A DNA stretch of 16,924 bases from an uncultured Armatimonadota bacterium (GTDB lineage: Bacteria > Armatimonadota > Armatimonadia > Armatimonadales > Armatimonadaceae). Positions 7,913 to 14,326 of this stretch are shown here, piece after piece (position 1 is the first letter of the stretch; every line of letters starts with the position of its first letter). The translations under genes were made by a program, and so were the position numbers. The notes below the pieces were generated by a model that saw only the letters and a program-made list of their open reading frames with translations, was not told where the DNA came from and did not search any database. The stretch lies in contig CAIRTT010000405.1 of NCBI GenBank assembly GCA_903881535.1, forward strand, positions 1 to 16,924. The letters run 5' to 3'.

Positions 7913-7965
7913 AAAAAAGACCCCGGAGGGTATCCGGGGTTTAGCTGTTTGAAGGGAAAACAAAC
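7913..7965 (-). repeat. Terminator repeat unit, distal copy
   Basis: Exact 53-base match to 8026-8078. On the minus strand it carries a small GTTTG/CAAAC hairpin, then a strong CCCCGGA/TCCGGGG stem (7921-7927 with 7933-7939) and a T-run at 7913-7918 (seven A on the plus strand, 7912-7918). It would act as a second, back-up terminator for rpoN transcripts. The flanks and the 60-base spacer are not obviously repeated. Confidence 0.9.
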
Positions 7966-8025
7966 TGGGGCTGGATATCTGTGGATGTTTCCAGCAGAAC
8001 GGTCTGTAAGACAGCTGCATAAATG

Positions 8026-8078
8026 AAAAAAGACCCCGGAGGGTATCCGGGGTTTAGCTGTTTGAAGGGAAAACAAAC
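8026..8078 (-). terminator. Rho-independent terminator of rpoN (proximal copy of a 53-base repeat)
   Basis: Begins 8 bases after the rpoN stop. Stem CCCCGGA/TCCGGGG (8034-8040 with 8046-8052, 5-base loop) followed on the minus strand by TC and six T (8026-8031). The unit also contains the upstream GTTTG/CAAAC hairpin. It is identical to 7913-7965. Confidence 0.88.
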
Positions 8079-8086
8079 AGATCGGT

Positions 8087-9496
8087 TTAAGCGCTTTTGC
8101 GCTTACGAAGTCGTGCTGGCAAAATCCGCTCAATCGAGCGATACTTTGCGACCGTCCGCCGTGCAAGGGGGAATCCCTGCTCCGTTAACAGCGCTGCGAT
8201 ATCTTCGTCTGAGTATGGGGCATTCGAATCCTCGGATGCCAGTAATTTTAACAGGGCTTCGCGGACAGCCTCGGAGTTTCCGAAGAAGGCTTCCATTGGC
8301 ATCAGGTCGCCGCTTGGCAACATCGCCCACTTGTCCGCGACAGCGCGGCTAATAACAGATTCATCCAGCTCAAGCGCCTCCGACAGCGATTGACGCGTCA
8401 GTGGTCGTAAGAAGGTGCGATTTTGCGTCTCAAGAAAACCCTGCTGCTCTTCTGCAAGCAAAATCGCAATCGCCTTCAGCGTCTTACCGCGGCGCGCAAC
8501 ACCAGTCATAAATGCCTTTGCACGTTCTACGTGGTCCCGGACATAGCGCTTGGATGCTTCATCCTTAAGATCGTTGTTTTGGTGCATCCCGACCCACTCG
8601 TCGGAGACCTTGATGTCTTTCTCAAAGTCACGTGCGAGCTCGACCTGTATGCCTGCCTCGGTTCGGATGAACACGATATCGGGTTTGACGGCAGGTGCAG
8701 ATTCAGCACGACCGTGGTCTGGCCGAAAGCCACTGGCAGGATAAGGCACGAGTGCCTTCCGGATAAACTCGATGCCTTTTACATAGAGCTGCGGGGATAT
8801 CCGCATCCGTGTACAAATCCGTTGCTCACGGTTACTGGTGAAGTCAATCCAGTGATCCTGCAGAATTTTGAGGGCCAGCTGTGAACCCTGACCATCTGCG
8901 ATCAAGTGCTTGGCCTGCAGTATTAGAGATTCTTGCAGATCACGGGCACCGATTCCCGGAGGGTCCATCTGTTGTAGCGCTTCCAATGCCTCATTGGCAT
9001 CTTCGTAATCACACCCGCTGGACATCACAACATCGGCGAGATCCGTATCGAGGTAGCCACGGTCATCGATATTGTCGATGAGATAGAGAAGCGTGTGGAG
9101 GTTGATGTCCGGGTACATCGACTTGATGTCCGGAAGCTGTGAGCGGAGGTGCTCAGAAAGCGAAACTTGGCCAGCGACCCTGTCGAAGGGGTCATCCATG
9201 CCATCGCCATCCTGAAGCGCTGAAAGCTGTAGTGTCCGAGGGCCACTTTCTTTCAGCGCGGATGTCAATCCGGTGCCACCTACAGTTGATCCATAGGAGC
9301 CGAAAAGACCATTGTGATCCCGAGCTTCTAGCGCAGGGTTTTCCCCGAGCTCACGCTCGATAGCACCTTCAAGTTCGCGGTCAGACCACGACATGATTTC
9401 GCTAGCGAGAATTTGCCGCGGGTCTATACGCTGCGACTGCTGCTGGGATTGATAGATTGAAGAAGATAACCGCATACCAAGGTGTATTCTTGGCAT
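8087..9496 (-). CDS. rpoN: RNA polymerase sigma-54 factor
   Basis: 469 residues. Region I is glutamine-rich (IYQSQQQSQRIDPRQ) with SDRELEGAIERELGENPALE. The core-binding domain has IDDRGYLDTDL and MDPPGIGARDLQESL. The HTH region LTRQSLSEALELDESVISRA precedes MPMEAFFGNS, and the RpoN box ARRTVAKYR (445-453) is intact, so -24 recognition should be retained. Sigma-54 needs AAA+ activators; none is in this window. A start at the internal ATG seven codons in (MRLSSS) is possible; neither start has a strong Shine-Dalgarno. A consensus sigma-54 promoter lies 35-51 bases upstream on the opposite strand. Closed by a duplicated terminator. Confidence 0.93.
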   Translation of the reverse strand: MPRIHLGMRLSSSIYQSQQQSQRIDPRQILASEIMSWSDRELEGAIERELGENPALEARDHNGLFGSYGSTVGGTGLTSALKESGPRTLQLSALQDGDGMDDPFDRVAGQVSLSEHLRSQLPDIKSMYPDINLHTLLYLIDNIDDRGYLDTDLADVVMSSGCDYEDANEALEALQQMDPPGIGARDLQESLILQAKHLIADGQGSQLALKILQDHWIDFTSNREQRICTRMRISPQLYVKGIEFIRKALVPYPASGFRPDHGRAESAPAVKPDIVFIRTEAGIQVELARDFEKDIKVSDEWVGMHQNNDLKDEASKRYVRDHVERAKAFMTGVARRGKTLKAIAILLAEEQQGFLETQNRTFLRPLTRQSLSEALELDESVISRAVADKWAMLPSGDLMPMEAFFGNSEAVREALLKLLASEDSNAPYSDEDIAALLTEQGFPLARRTVAKYRSIERILPARLRKRKSA

Positions 9497-9530
9497 GCGG
9501 CATGGCCTACATCAGGGTCTATTTTGATAA

Positions 9531-9547
9531 TGGCACGGAGGTTGCAT
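9531..9547 (+). promoter_or_regulatory. Consensus sigma-54 (-24/-12) promoter
   Basis: TGGCACGGAGGTTGCAT matches the sigma-54 consensus TGGCACG-N4-TTGCA at all fixed positions, with GG and GC separated by exactly 10 bases. It points rightward, towards the 3' end of ridA (antisense), and lies between rpoN and ridA, which are both on the minus strand. It overlaps the left arm of a GTTGC/GCAAC hairpin. It may give an antisense RNA or let RpoN occupy its own upstream region. Confidence 0.6.
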
Positions 9548-9560
9548 ACGCAACGTTTTT
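9541..9560 (+). terminator. Small hairpin with T-run beside ridA 3' end
   Basis: GTTGC-ATAC-GCAAC at 9541-9554 followed by GTTTTTT on the plus strand. The stem is only 5 bp. It faces away from the minus-strand genes, so its role as a terminator is doubtful; on the minus strand it lacks a T-run. Confidence 0.3.
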
Positions 9561-9943
9561 TAGTCGAGAACTGCGACCGCTTCAATCTCGACTTGGGCTC
9601 CCAGTGGCAGTGCCGCGACCGCAAATGTAGAGCGGGCTGGGCGGATACCTGAGAAGTGCTTGCCGTAAATGCCATTGAATTCGGCAAACTTTGACATATC
9701 ACCTGATAGGAAGCAGGTTGTCTTCACGACATTGTCCAGCGTTCCGCCAGCGGCTTCGAGAAGCGCGGACAGACCCGCGATTGCGCCTTCAACCTGTTTG
9801 ATGAAGTCTGTATGCGGAGCACCTGTTTCGGGATCAATCCCGAGCTGGCCACTTATATACAGTGTCTTGCCTACTTGTACAGCGGGGGTATACGGCGCAC
9901 CGGCTGCTGGTCCAGCGCCAGTAAAGATAGGGGTCTTTTCCAT
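9560..9943 (-). CDS. ridA: RidA/YjgF/UK114-family enamine/imine deaminase
   Basis: 127 residues from the ATG at 9943 (MEKTPIFTG), the usual RidA length. An ATG two codons upstream (9949) is also possible. Family signatures are TLYISGQLGIDPETG, GGTLDNVVKTTCFL, and the C-terminal RPARSTFAVAALPLGAQVEI carrying the catalytic arginine and the EIEAVA ending. RidA hydrolyses reactive enamine/imine intermediates from PLP enzymes such as threonine dehydratase, in the cytoplasm. There is no Shine-Dalgarno; TACAAT lies 6 nt before the ATG, suggesting a leaderless mRNA. It lies between the acyltransferase gene and rpoN on the same strand; its transcript could continue into rpoN because no minus-strand terminator is visible between them. 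Confidence 0.92.
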   Translation of the reverse strand: MEKTPIFTGAGPAAGAPYTPAVQVGKTLYISGQLGIDPETGAPHTDFIKQVEGAIAGLSALLEAAGGTLDNVVKTTCFLSGDMSKFAEFNGIYGKHFSGIRPARSTFAVAALPLGAQVEIEAVAVLD

Positions 9944-9949
9944 GGACAT

Positions 9950-9955
9950 ATTGTA
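9950..9955 (-). promoter_or_regulatory. Putative -10 element (TACAAT) for leaderless ridA mRNA
   Basis: TACAAT is followed by ATGTCC and then the ATG at 9943. The spacing equals that at pdp and the acyltransferase gene. No clear -35 was found. Confidence 0.4.
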
Positions 9956-10064
9956 TCTGGAAGTTTGGTGGATGCGTTGATGGGGAAGTCTACCGGCCAT
10001 TAGTCAAGATAAAGCAGCCAGTTCGGAGTCCCGGCGTAGTGTTTGTTACTACTTTATGTCGTGT

Positions 10065-11057
10065 TTACTGGATTGTGCGGGATGTTTCCCAGCGGGACAT
10101 TACGGCTTCGGCATCCATATCATCTGGCCAGCGGGAGCGGTTTTTCTCTTCAAAGGCTGATTTGAACCGGTTGTGCATCCAGAGATACTGGCCCGGACAG
10201 CGCCGTATTCCTTGTTCAAGCCCAATGTTAATTTCGCGGGTCAAGCGAAGGAGTTCACTCTCGCCCAAGGAACGCGCATCGGGGGCTGGGGTGATCTGAT
10301 CACCAACCCAAATGCGATAGCGGTCATCTGGTTCCCGTGTGCAGAACAGAGGCATGATTGGGGCGCCGGTGGCCACAGCCAGCTTGGCTGGGCCCAGCAC
10401 AGTCCCGGCTGGCATGCCAAAAAACGGAACGAAACAATCCCCGCTGTTTTGATCAGGCAGAATCCCTACGGCACCGCCATTACTTAGGGTACGTAGGAGC
10501 GGGCGAAAGGCATTCCCTTTGTTGACAACTTTATAGTCGCACCCGGCTCTCAGGTCATCGACAAGGCCTGCAAATGCTGGGTCATCCGGTTCCCGGACAA
10601 CAGCCGTAAAGTCATATCCCCTGCAGCCTGCCCAGCGGGCAAAAAACTCGAAGTTACCTAAGTGTGGGATAACTCCAATCACTCCCTTATTAAGCTGTAT
10701 CAGGGCACTGATCGTCTCTTCCATACCCGGTTCGAGGTCAGCAAGGCCGAGGACTTCCTCCGTGGTGTAGACGGGTGCCTTCATGAACTCAAACATCATC
10801 GCTGCAAAGTGCTCAAAGCTCTCTTTGACAATCACTTCCCGTGCTGATTCAGCAAGCATTGGGTACGCGATGTAAACATTACGGCGTGCATCCCGGCGGC
10901 TCTTTGCAACAAGCTTGTAGCCAGCCTGCCCCCATGATTTTCCGAGGCGGATGACTTGTTTTCTCGGTTTTGCTTGGAGCGACTTCATGGATGCATGTGC
11001 GACTTGCACGATGAAGCGTTGCCAGAGCAGGGATGATTTGGAGACGCCTTTAGCCAT
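10065..11057 (-). CDS. Lipid A biosynthesis-type (LpxL/HtrB-like) acyltransferase
   Basis: 330 residues from the ATG at 11057 (MAKGVSK). The catalytic H-x4-E motif is present in IPHLGNFEFFARW, followed by the ILPDQNSGD and PFFGMPAGTVLGPAKLA blocks and the C-terminal CPGQYLWMHNRFK, all typical of the LPLAT/HtrB superfamily. The enzyme would transfer an acyl chain from acyl-ACP to a lipid A precursor at the inner membrane, in keeping with an LPS-bearing cell. PIM acyltransferases of the same fold are a less likely alternative. An extended -10 (TGGTATACA) lies 6 nt before the ATG without a Shine-Dalgarno. It lies just downstream of the rplA terminator, so it has its own promoter. Confidence 0.85.
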   Translation of the reverse strand: MAKGVSKSSLLWQRFIVQVAHASMKSLQAKPRKQVIRLGKSWGQAGYKLVAKSRRDARRNVYIAYPMLAESAREVIVKESFEHFAAMMFEFMKAPVYTTEEVLGLADLEPGMEETISALIQLNKGVIGVIPHLGNFEFFARWAGCRGYDFTAVVREPDDPAFAGLVDDLRAGCDYKVVNKGNAFRPLLRTLSNGGAVGILPDQNSGDCFVPFFGMPAGTVLGPAKLAVATGAPIMPLFCTREPDDRYRIWVGDQITPAPDARSLGESELLRLTREINIGLEQGIRRCPGQYLWMHNRFKSAFEEKNRSRWPDDMDAEAVMSRWETSRTIQ

Positions 11058-11063
11058 TATGCT

Positions 11064-11072
11064 TGTATACCA
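11064..11072 (-). promoter_or_regulatory. Extended -10 promoter (TGGTATACA) for the leaderless acyltransferase mRNA
   Basis: On the minus strand TGG-TATACA is followed by AGCATA and the ATG. It begins directly after the rplA terminator T-run, so the terminator and this promoter are back to back. Confidence 0.5.
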
Positions 11073-11079
11073 TGCAGAC

Positions 11080-11118
11080 AAAAAACAAACCCCTCCAGCA
11101 GGTTGCCGGAGGGGTTTG
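11080..11118 (-). terminator. Rho-independent terminator of the secE-nusG-rplK-rplA operon
   Basis: A perfect 11-bp stem, CAAACCCCTCC with GGAGGGGTTTG (11086-11096 and 11108-11118), followed on the minus strand by six T (11080-11085). It begins 18 bases after the rplA stop. Confidence 0.93.
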
Positions 11119-11135
11119 ACGCGATTCCGCTACGC

Positions 11136-11861
11136 TTAGATGCGCTCTGCAGACCGAGTAACCGCCACTAGGTCAAGGTTGACACCAGGTCCCATTGTGG
11201 AGGACAGGGTGACCTTCTGCACATAGCGTCCCTTTGCGGCCGATGGGCGGGCCTTGATCAGGGCGTTCAACAGAACGACGAGGTTCTCGTTGATTGCTTC
11301 GACGGAGAAGCTAGCCTTGCCGATTGGGGCATGGACAATACCAGCCTTGTCAACACGGTAAGCAACACGGGTCGCCTTCTTGATTGCATTAACAACCTTG
11401 GACACATCCGGGGTAACCGTTCCCGATTTCGGGTTTGGCATCCGGGGGCCAAGGACACGGCCGAGACGGCCGACCAATGGCATCATGTCAGGAGTGGCAA
11501 CGAGGACATCAAAGTCACGCCAGCCGCTCTGAATCTTGGCGATAAGGTCTTCTGCGCCGACTTCATCCGCGCCAGCAACCTTTGCAGCCTCTGCCTGAGC
11601 ACCGCGTGCAAAGACAGCAACCTTTTGGGATTTGCCGGTGCCGTGAGGCAGATCGGTGGTTCCACGGACAACTTGATCACCTTGACGTGGGTCCACACCG
11701 AGGCGGACAGCTACATCGACGGTGGAGTCGAACTTCGTTGACGATGTGGACTTTGCGAGCTCAATCGCTTCAACTACATCGTATTCGCGGGTCTTCTCGA
11801 CCTTGGCCTTCTCGGCCGTGTAGCGCTTGGAAACAACATGCTTACGGTCTTGTTTACGCAC
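11136..11861 (-). CDS. rplA: 50S ribosomal protein L1
   Basis: 241 residues with a GTG start, chosen because AGGAGG lies 6 nt upstream and the protein then starts in the usual way. L1 signatures are FDSTVDVAVRLGVDPRQGDQ, VRGTTDLPHGTGK, ATPDMMPLVGRLGRVLGPR and MPNPKSGTVTPDV. It binds 23S rRNA at the L1 stalk near the E site, and in many bacteria also represses the rplK-rplA mRNA. One base separates it from the rplK stop. Confidence 0.98.
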   Translation of the reverse strand: MRKQDRKHVVSKRYTAEKAKVEKTREYDVVEAIELAKSTSSTKFDSTVDVAVRLGVDPRQGDQVVRGTTDLPHGTGKSQKVAVFARGAQAEAAKVAGADEVGAEDLIAKIQSGWRDFDVLVATPDMMPLVGRLGRVLGPRMPNPKSGTVTPDVSKVVNAIKKATRVAYRVDKAGIVHAPIGKASFSVEAINENLVVLLNALIKARPSAAKGRYVQKVTLSSTMGPGVNLDLVAVTRSAERI

Positions 11862-11862
11862 G

Positions 11863-12291
11863 TCAGGCCTCCTTAATCGTTACGCCCATCGAGCGGGCGG
11901 TACCAGCGATAATTCTCATAGCAGCATCAATGTCATGTGCATTGAGGTCCTGCAGCTTCTTCTCAGCGATTTCGCGGAGCTGCTCCTGGGAAAGAGCACC
12001 GACCTTGACCTTATTAGGGATCGCGGAACCGGATGGGATACCAAGAATCTTCTTGATAAGGTCCGATGCAGGTGGGGTCTTAGTTTCCCAGATAAAGGAG
12101 CGGTCATCATAGATGGTGACAACAACAGGGACGATGGAACCAGCCATGCTGGAAGTCTTTTCGTTGTATCCCTTGATGAATTCCATCATGTTGATACCGT
12201 AGCTACCAAGAGCTGGTCCAACAGGAGGCGCAGGAGTTGCTTTACCTGCGTTGAGGGCGAGTTTGACCACGCCGACTACTTTTTTAGCCAT
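11863..12291 (-). CDS. rplK: 50S ribosomal protein L11
   Basis: 142 residues, standard length. Starts MAKKVVGVVKLALNAGKATP and contains PPVGPALGSYGINMMEFIKG, TPPASDLIKKILGI and the ending AGTARSMGVTIKE. It binds the GTPase-associated region of 23S rRNA. A purine-rich GAGAGG lies just upstream of the ATG. It sits in the conserved nusG-rplK-rplA order, with a 157-base structured spacer between nusG and rplK. Confidence 0.98.
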   Translation of the reverse strand: MAKKVVGVVKLALNAGKATPAPPVGPALGSYGINMMEFIKGYNEKTSSMAGSIVPVVVTIYDDRSFIWETKTPPASDLIKKILGIPSGSAIPNKVKVGALSQEQLREIAEKKLQDLNAHDIDAAMRIIAGTARSMGVTIKEA

Positions 12292-12448
12292 GCTATCCTC
12301 TCAATCCGGAGAAACTCCGGGTAGTGCGATCGACCGGACAATCCGGTCTCCTACACGTGTGCGCTAAAGCACACGGTGAGGCTCAAAGTGTACCGTATGG
12401 GTTTCGGATGTTCAAAGCCTCCACCCACTGGTACGTTTACCTGACTTG
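12292..12448 (-). promoter_or_regulatory. Structured nusG-rplK spacer, possible L1 autoregulatory leader
   Basis: Four consecutive potential hairpins: AGCCTC-ACC/GGTG-AGGCT pairing 12375-12383 with 12416-12425; GTGTGC/GCACAC at 12357-12374; GACCGGA/TCCGGTC at 12332-12348; CCGGAG/CTCCGG at 12306-12320. In other bacteria L1 represses this operon by binding a leader near rplK. Whether the first stem mimics the L1 site of 23S rRNA was not tested. None of the hairpins is followed by a T-run. Confidence 0.4.
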
Positions 12449-12991
12449 TCAGGAAATCTTTTCGACTTGGGTGAAGTCGAGCTCCACCGGCGTATCGCGG
12501 CCGAACAGAGAAATCATTACCTTGAGCTTTTCCTTGGCATCGATGACTTCTTCGATCTTGCCGGTACAGTCCACGAATGGACCACCCGAAACACGCACAA
12601 CCATTCCTGGCTCCCAAAGACGCTTCGGTCGCGCGACATTGTTCGCTGGATCCAAAGCGGTGCGAATCTCTTCGACATCGGAGTCCTTCAAAGGTACCGG
12701 CTTGTTCGCAGATGACGACACAAAGCCTGTAACACCTGTCGTACTCTTTACGAGGTGCCAAGTGTCCTCATCGAGGTCCATATTGATCAAAATATAACCA
12801 GGGAAGACTTTGCGTTGAACTTCTGTCTTCTTGCCGTTACGTGTGCGGGTCTCAAGGTCCGTAGGAACCAGAATTTCGCCTACCTTACGTTCAAGCAGCA
12901 TCAACTTGGCACGCTTTTCAAGCGTGGCCTTTACCTTCATCTCATGCCCTGAGTAGCAGTGGACGGCATACCATCGGCGACGAACTGCCAT
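12449..12991 (-). CDS. nusG: Transcription termination/antitermination factor NusG
   Basis: 180 residues. The NGN domain starts RRRWYAVHCYSGHEMKVK and includes VFPGYILINMDL and VKSTTGVTGFV. The KOW domain carries MVVRVSGGPFVDCTGKIEEV and ends FTQVEKIS. It binds RNA polymerase and couples elongation to Rho, ribosomes or antitermination complexes. Nine bases separate it from the secE stop, with TAGGTAA as a weak ribosome site overlapping that stop. Confidence 0.98.
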   Translation of the reverse strand: MAVRRRWYAVHCYSGHEMKVKATLEKRAKLMLLERKVGEILVPTDLETRTRNGKKTEVQRKVFPGYILINMDLDEDTWHLVKSTTGVTGFVSSSANKPVPLKDSDVEEIRTALDPANNVARPKRLWEPGMVVRVSGGPFVDCTGKIEEVIDAKEKLKVMISLFGRDTPVELDFTQVEKIS

Positions 12992-13000
12992 GTCTATTAC

Positions 13001-13228
13001 CTACTTCTTTACGAAAATGAAACCAGCAATCTGGCCCATTAAATAGTCGGCGGTACCACAGAAGATTGCCGTACCAACAATCACACCCATCACAATCTGT
13101 GTCAGCTGTGTCAACTCCGCACGGGTAGGCCAAATCGCCTTGCCCAGCTCCTCACGTACTCCACGGAGGTATGGTCCGAGGCCTTCCCAGTTGCTGGCAG
13201 CCTTTACTGCTTGGCTTTCGGTAGACAT
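13001..13228 (-). CDS. secE: Preprotein translocase subunit SecE
   Basis: 75 residues from the ATG at 13228, preferred over the ATG at 13255 because GGAG lies 7 nt upstream. A single C-terminal transmembrane helix (about 45-65) follows the family motif region VREELGKAIWPTRAELTQLT, with the conserved W-P-T/S-R. SecE is the essential small subunit of SecYEG in the inner membrane. It heads the nusG-rplK-rplA operon as in most bacteria. Confidence 0.95.
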   Translation of the reverse strand: MSTESQAVKAASNWEGLGPYLRGVREELGKAIWPTRAELTQLTQIVMGVIVGTAIFCGTADYLMGQIAGFIFVKK

Positions 13229-13261
13229 TGATTTACTCCAATCCCTTATCGTCAAGTCAAC

Positions 13262-13290
13262 AAAAAACAGGGTACGTATACACGTCCCTG
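13262..13290 (-). terminator. Terminator (or attenuator) between the APH-like gene and secE
   Basis: CAGGG-ACGT pairs with ACGT-CCCTG around a 4-base loop, with one bulged base (13268-13290), followed on the minus strand by six T (13262-13267). It ends the APH-like gene transcript. If secE is transcribed from the TTGACA promoter at 13300-13328, the hairpin would lie in the secE leader and act as an attenuator. Confidence 0.75.
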
Positions 13291-13299
13291 CAAGTATCC

Positions 13300-13328
13300 A
13301 AATTACCGCGCTAGTTGGCGGTTGTCAA
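13300..13328 (-). promoter_or_regulatory. Candidate promoter for secE-nusG-rplK-rplA
   Basis: TTGACA (13323-13328), 17-base spacer, TAATTT (13300-13305) on the minus strand. The -35 overlaps the last codon and stop of the APH-like gene. The -35 is a full consensus match; the -10 is weaker. No better promoter is visible between the terminator hairpin and secE. Confidence 0.45.
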
Positions 13329-14107
13329 ATTAGTGCCTGTAAAGCACGCAATTTCCTACACCACACCAATACATCACTTGTCGGATCCACATCACAGACA
13401 TCTAAAAAGACCCGCTGCAATCCTGTAGCGGCAATTCCAGCAAGACGGCTGTTGTACCCGATGCTCCAGAGCCCATCCGCAATACAAAAGCGCCAGTCCA
13501 TCCAACCCGCCTCCGACCAATCCACGATTCCTCCCAGCTGCGCTGCGTCTGGACTACCTGTCAGAACATTCGGGAGGCACCAATCTCCCTGCATAAACCG
13601 GATCTCGGGAACGACATCTGCACCATCGGACACAACCTCACGCCAAACATCCCCGACCGCCCGGCCATTAATGTAAGCATCCGGGTCTGTAATCACCCGC
13701 CGGGAATTCGACTGGACAATTCGGTCAATGGCCTCAAACGCATCCTCAAATGTGTCATCCGCTTCGGAAAGACTGCTTGAAATCGCCGATGATGCACATA
13801 GCACGCTGCCAAATCGCTCACAAATGGCGCTGCGATCGACATCGTTTTCTGCACTTGCAAACTGCTGGGCTAGATTGCTGCCAGCCAGCCAGGATGTAAC
13901 CAGCCAGTCATCCCCAAAACCTAAGAGCTGTGGCGTTGCCAGAATCCGGCTGCTGTTCAATATGTGTTGCAGCTGCCCAACTTCGCGTTGAATCGCCGAT
14001 GCTCTTCCCACTTTGCGGAAGACAACATCCCCGGTGGAAAGAGTGCTCTTCTCGCAACGCGATGCATCTCCTTGAAAGCTCAGAGGAACGGATGATGTGA
14101 TTTCCAT
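13325..14107 (-). CDS. APH-like phosphotransferase (aminoglycoside 3'-phosphotransferase/kinase fold)
   Basis: 260 residues. The C-terminal half carries the APH catalytic motifs: MQGDWCLPNVLTG (Brenner-type loop with catalytic Asp and Asn) and GGIVDWSEAGWMDWRFCIAD (metal-binding Asp), closely following the APH(3') arrangement. The N-terminal lobe has VVFRKVG, with a candidate ATP-binding lysine, and WLVTSWLAGSNL at the hinge. Substrate cannot be told from sequence; many chromosomal relatives phosphorylate sugars or other small molecules rather than antibiotics. It stands alone between a cupin gene (divergent) and secE (same strand), with a terminator after it. No Shine-Dalgarno is visible before the ATG. 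Confidence 0.75.
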   Translation of the reverse strand: MEITSSVPLSFQGDASRCEKSTLSTGDVVFRKVGRASAIQREVGQLQHILNSSRILATPQLLGFGDDWLVTSWLAGSNLAQQFASAENDVDRSAICERFGSVLCASSAISSSLSEADDTFEDAFEAIDRIVQSNSRRVITDPDAYINGRAVGDVWREVVSDGADVVPEIRFMQGDWCLPNVLTGSPDAAQLGGIVDWSEAGWMDWRFCIADGLWSIGYNSRLAGIAATGLQRVFLDVCDVDPTSDVLVWCRKLRALQALI

Positions 14108-14294
14108 ACATCACAATTACGTCCACATGTCTGAGAGCGCCACCCGTAACGGATGATGGCACCGTTTCTCTGTTTTCAGCGTTAGGCTTCTTGCGCGGCG
14201 GTAAATCTCAATGGGAGGTTCTATTTTGATGTCCAAGTATCACAAACACGTCTGTATTCCGTCGGCAGCCTCAAGCAATTGATGCCATCACCTT

Positions 14295-14303
14295 TGGTAA
14301 AGT
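14295..14303 (+). promoter_or_regulatory. Putative extended -10 (TGGTAAAGT) for the cupin gene
   Basis: TGG-TAAAGT lies 24 bases before the ATG at 14327, with AGGAG at 14312-14316 in the short leader. No clear -35. Confidence 0.4.
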
Positions 14304-14326
14304 AAATGCCTAGGAGACCTGACATC

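Larger units (their letters stand above)
7703..8086. other. 384-base intergenic region between pdp and rpoN
   Basis: Contains the pdp promoter region, a small inverted repeat ACTAC/GTAGT near 7746, a TATAAT hexamer at 7821-7826 on the plus strand (context CCATCTATAATGG) and two identical 53-base terminator units at 7913-7965 and 8026-8078. I find no credible protein-coding frame or tRNA. A short plus-strand RNA from about 7833 to the hairpin at 7921-7939 is possible but unsupported beyond the -10-like hexamer. Confidence 0.6.

Noticed and set aside
7913..8078. CRISPR-like direct repeats
   Set aside because: Only two copies, 53 bases long, containing a terminator stem and T-run; no third repeat or cas gene.
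12907..12922. Second sigma-54-like site (TGGCACG near 12907)
   Set aside because: The -24 half matches, but the -12 half reads TTCAA instead of TTGCA and the conserved GC is missing; it is inside nusG.
13256..13324. tRNA-Trp upstream of secE, as in many bacteria
   Set aside because: Both strands were read; no cloverleaf or CCA anticodon arm, only the terminator hairpin and a promoter candidate.
13325..14107. Aminoglycoside resistance gene on a mobile element
   Set aside because: The APH-fold motifs are present but no transposase, integrase or repeats flank it, and its GGATG-rich composition matches the rest of the window.
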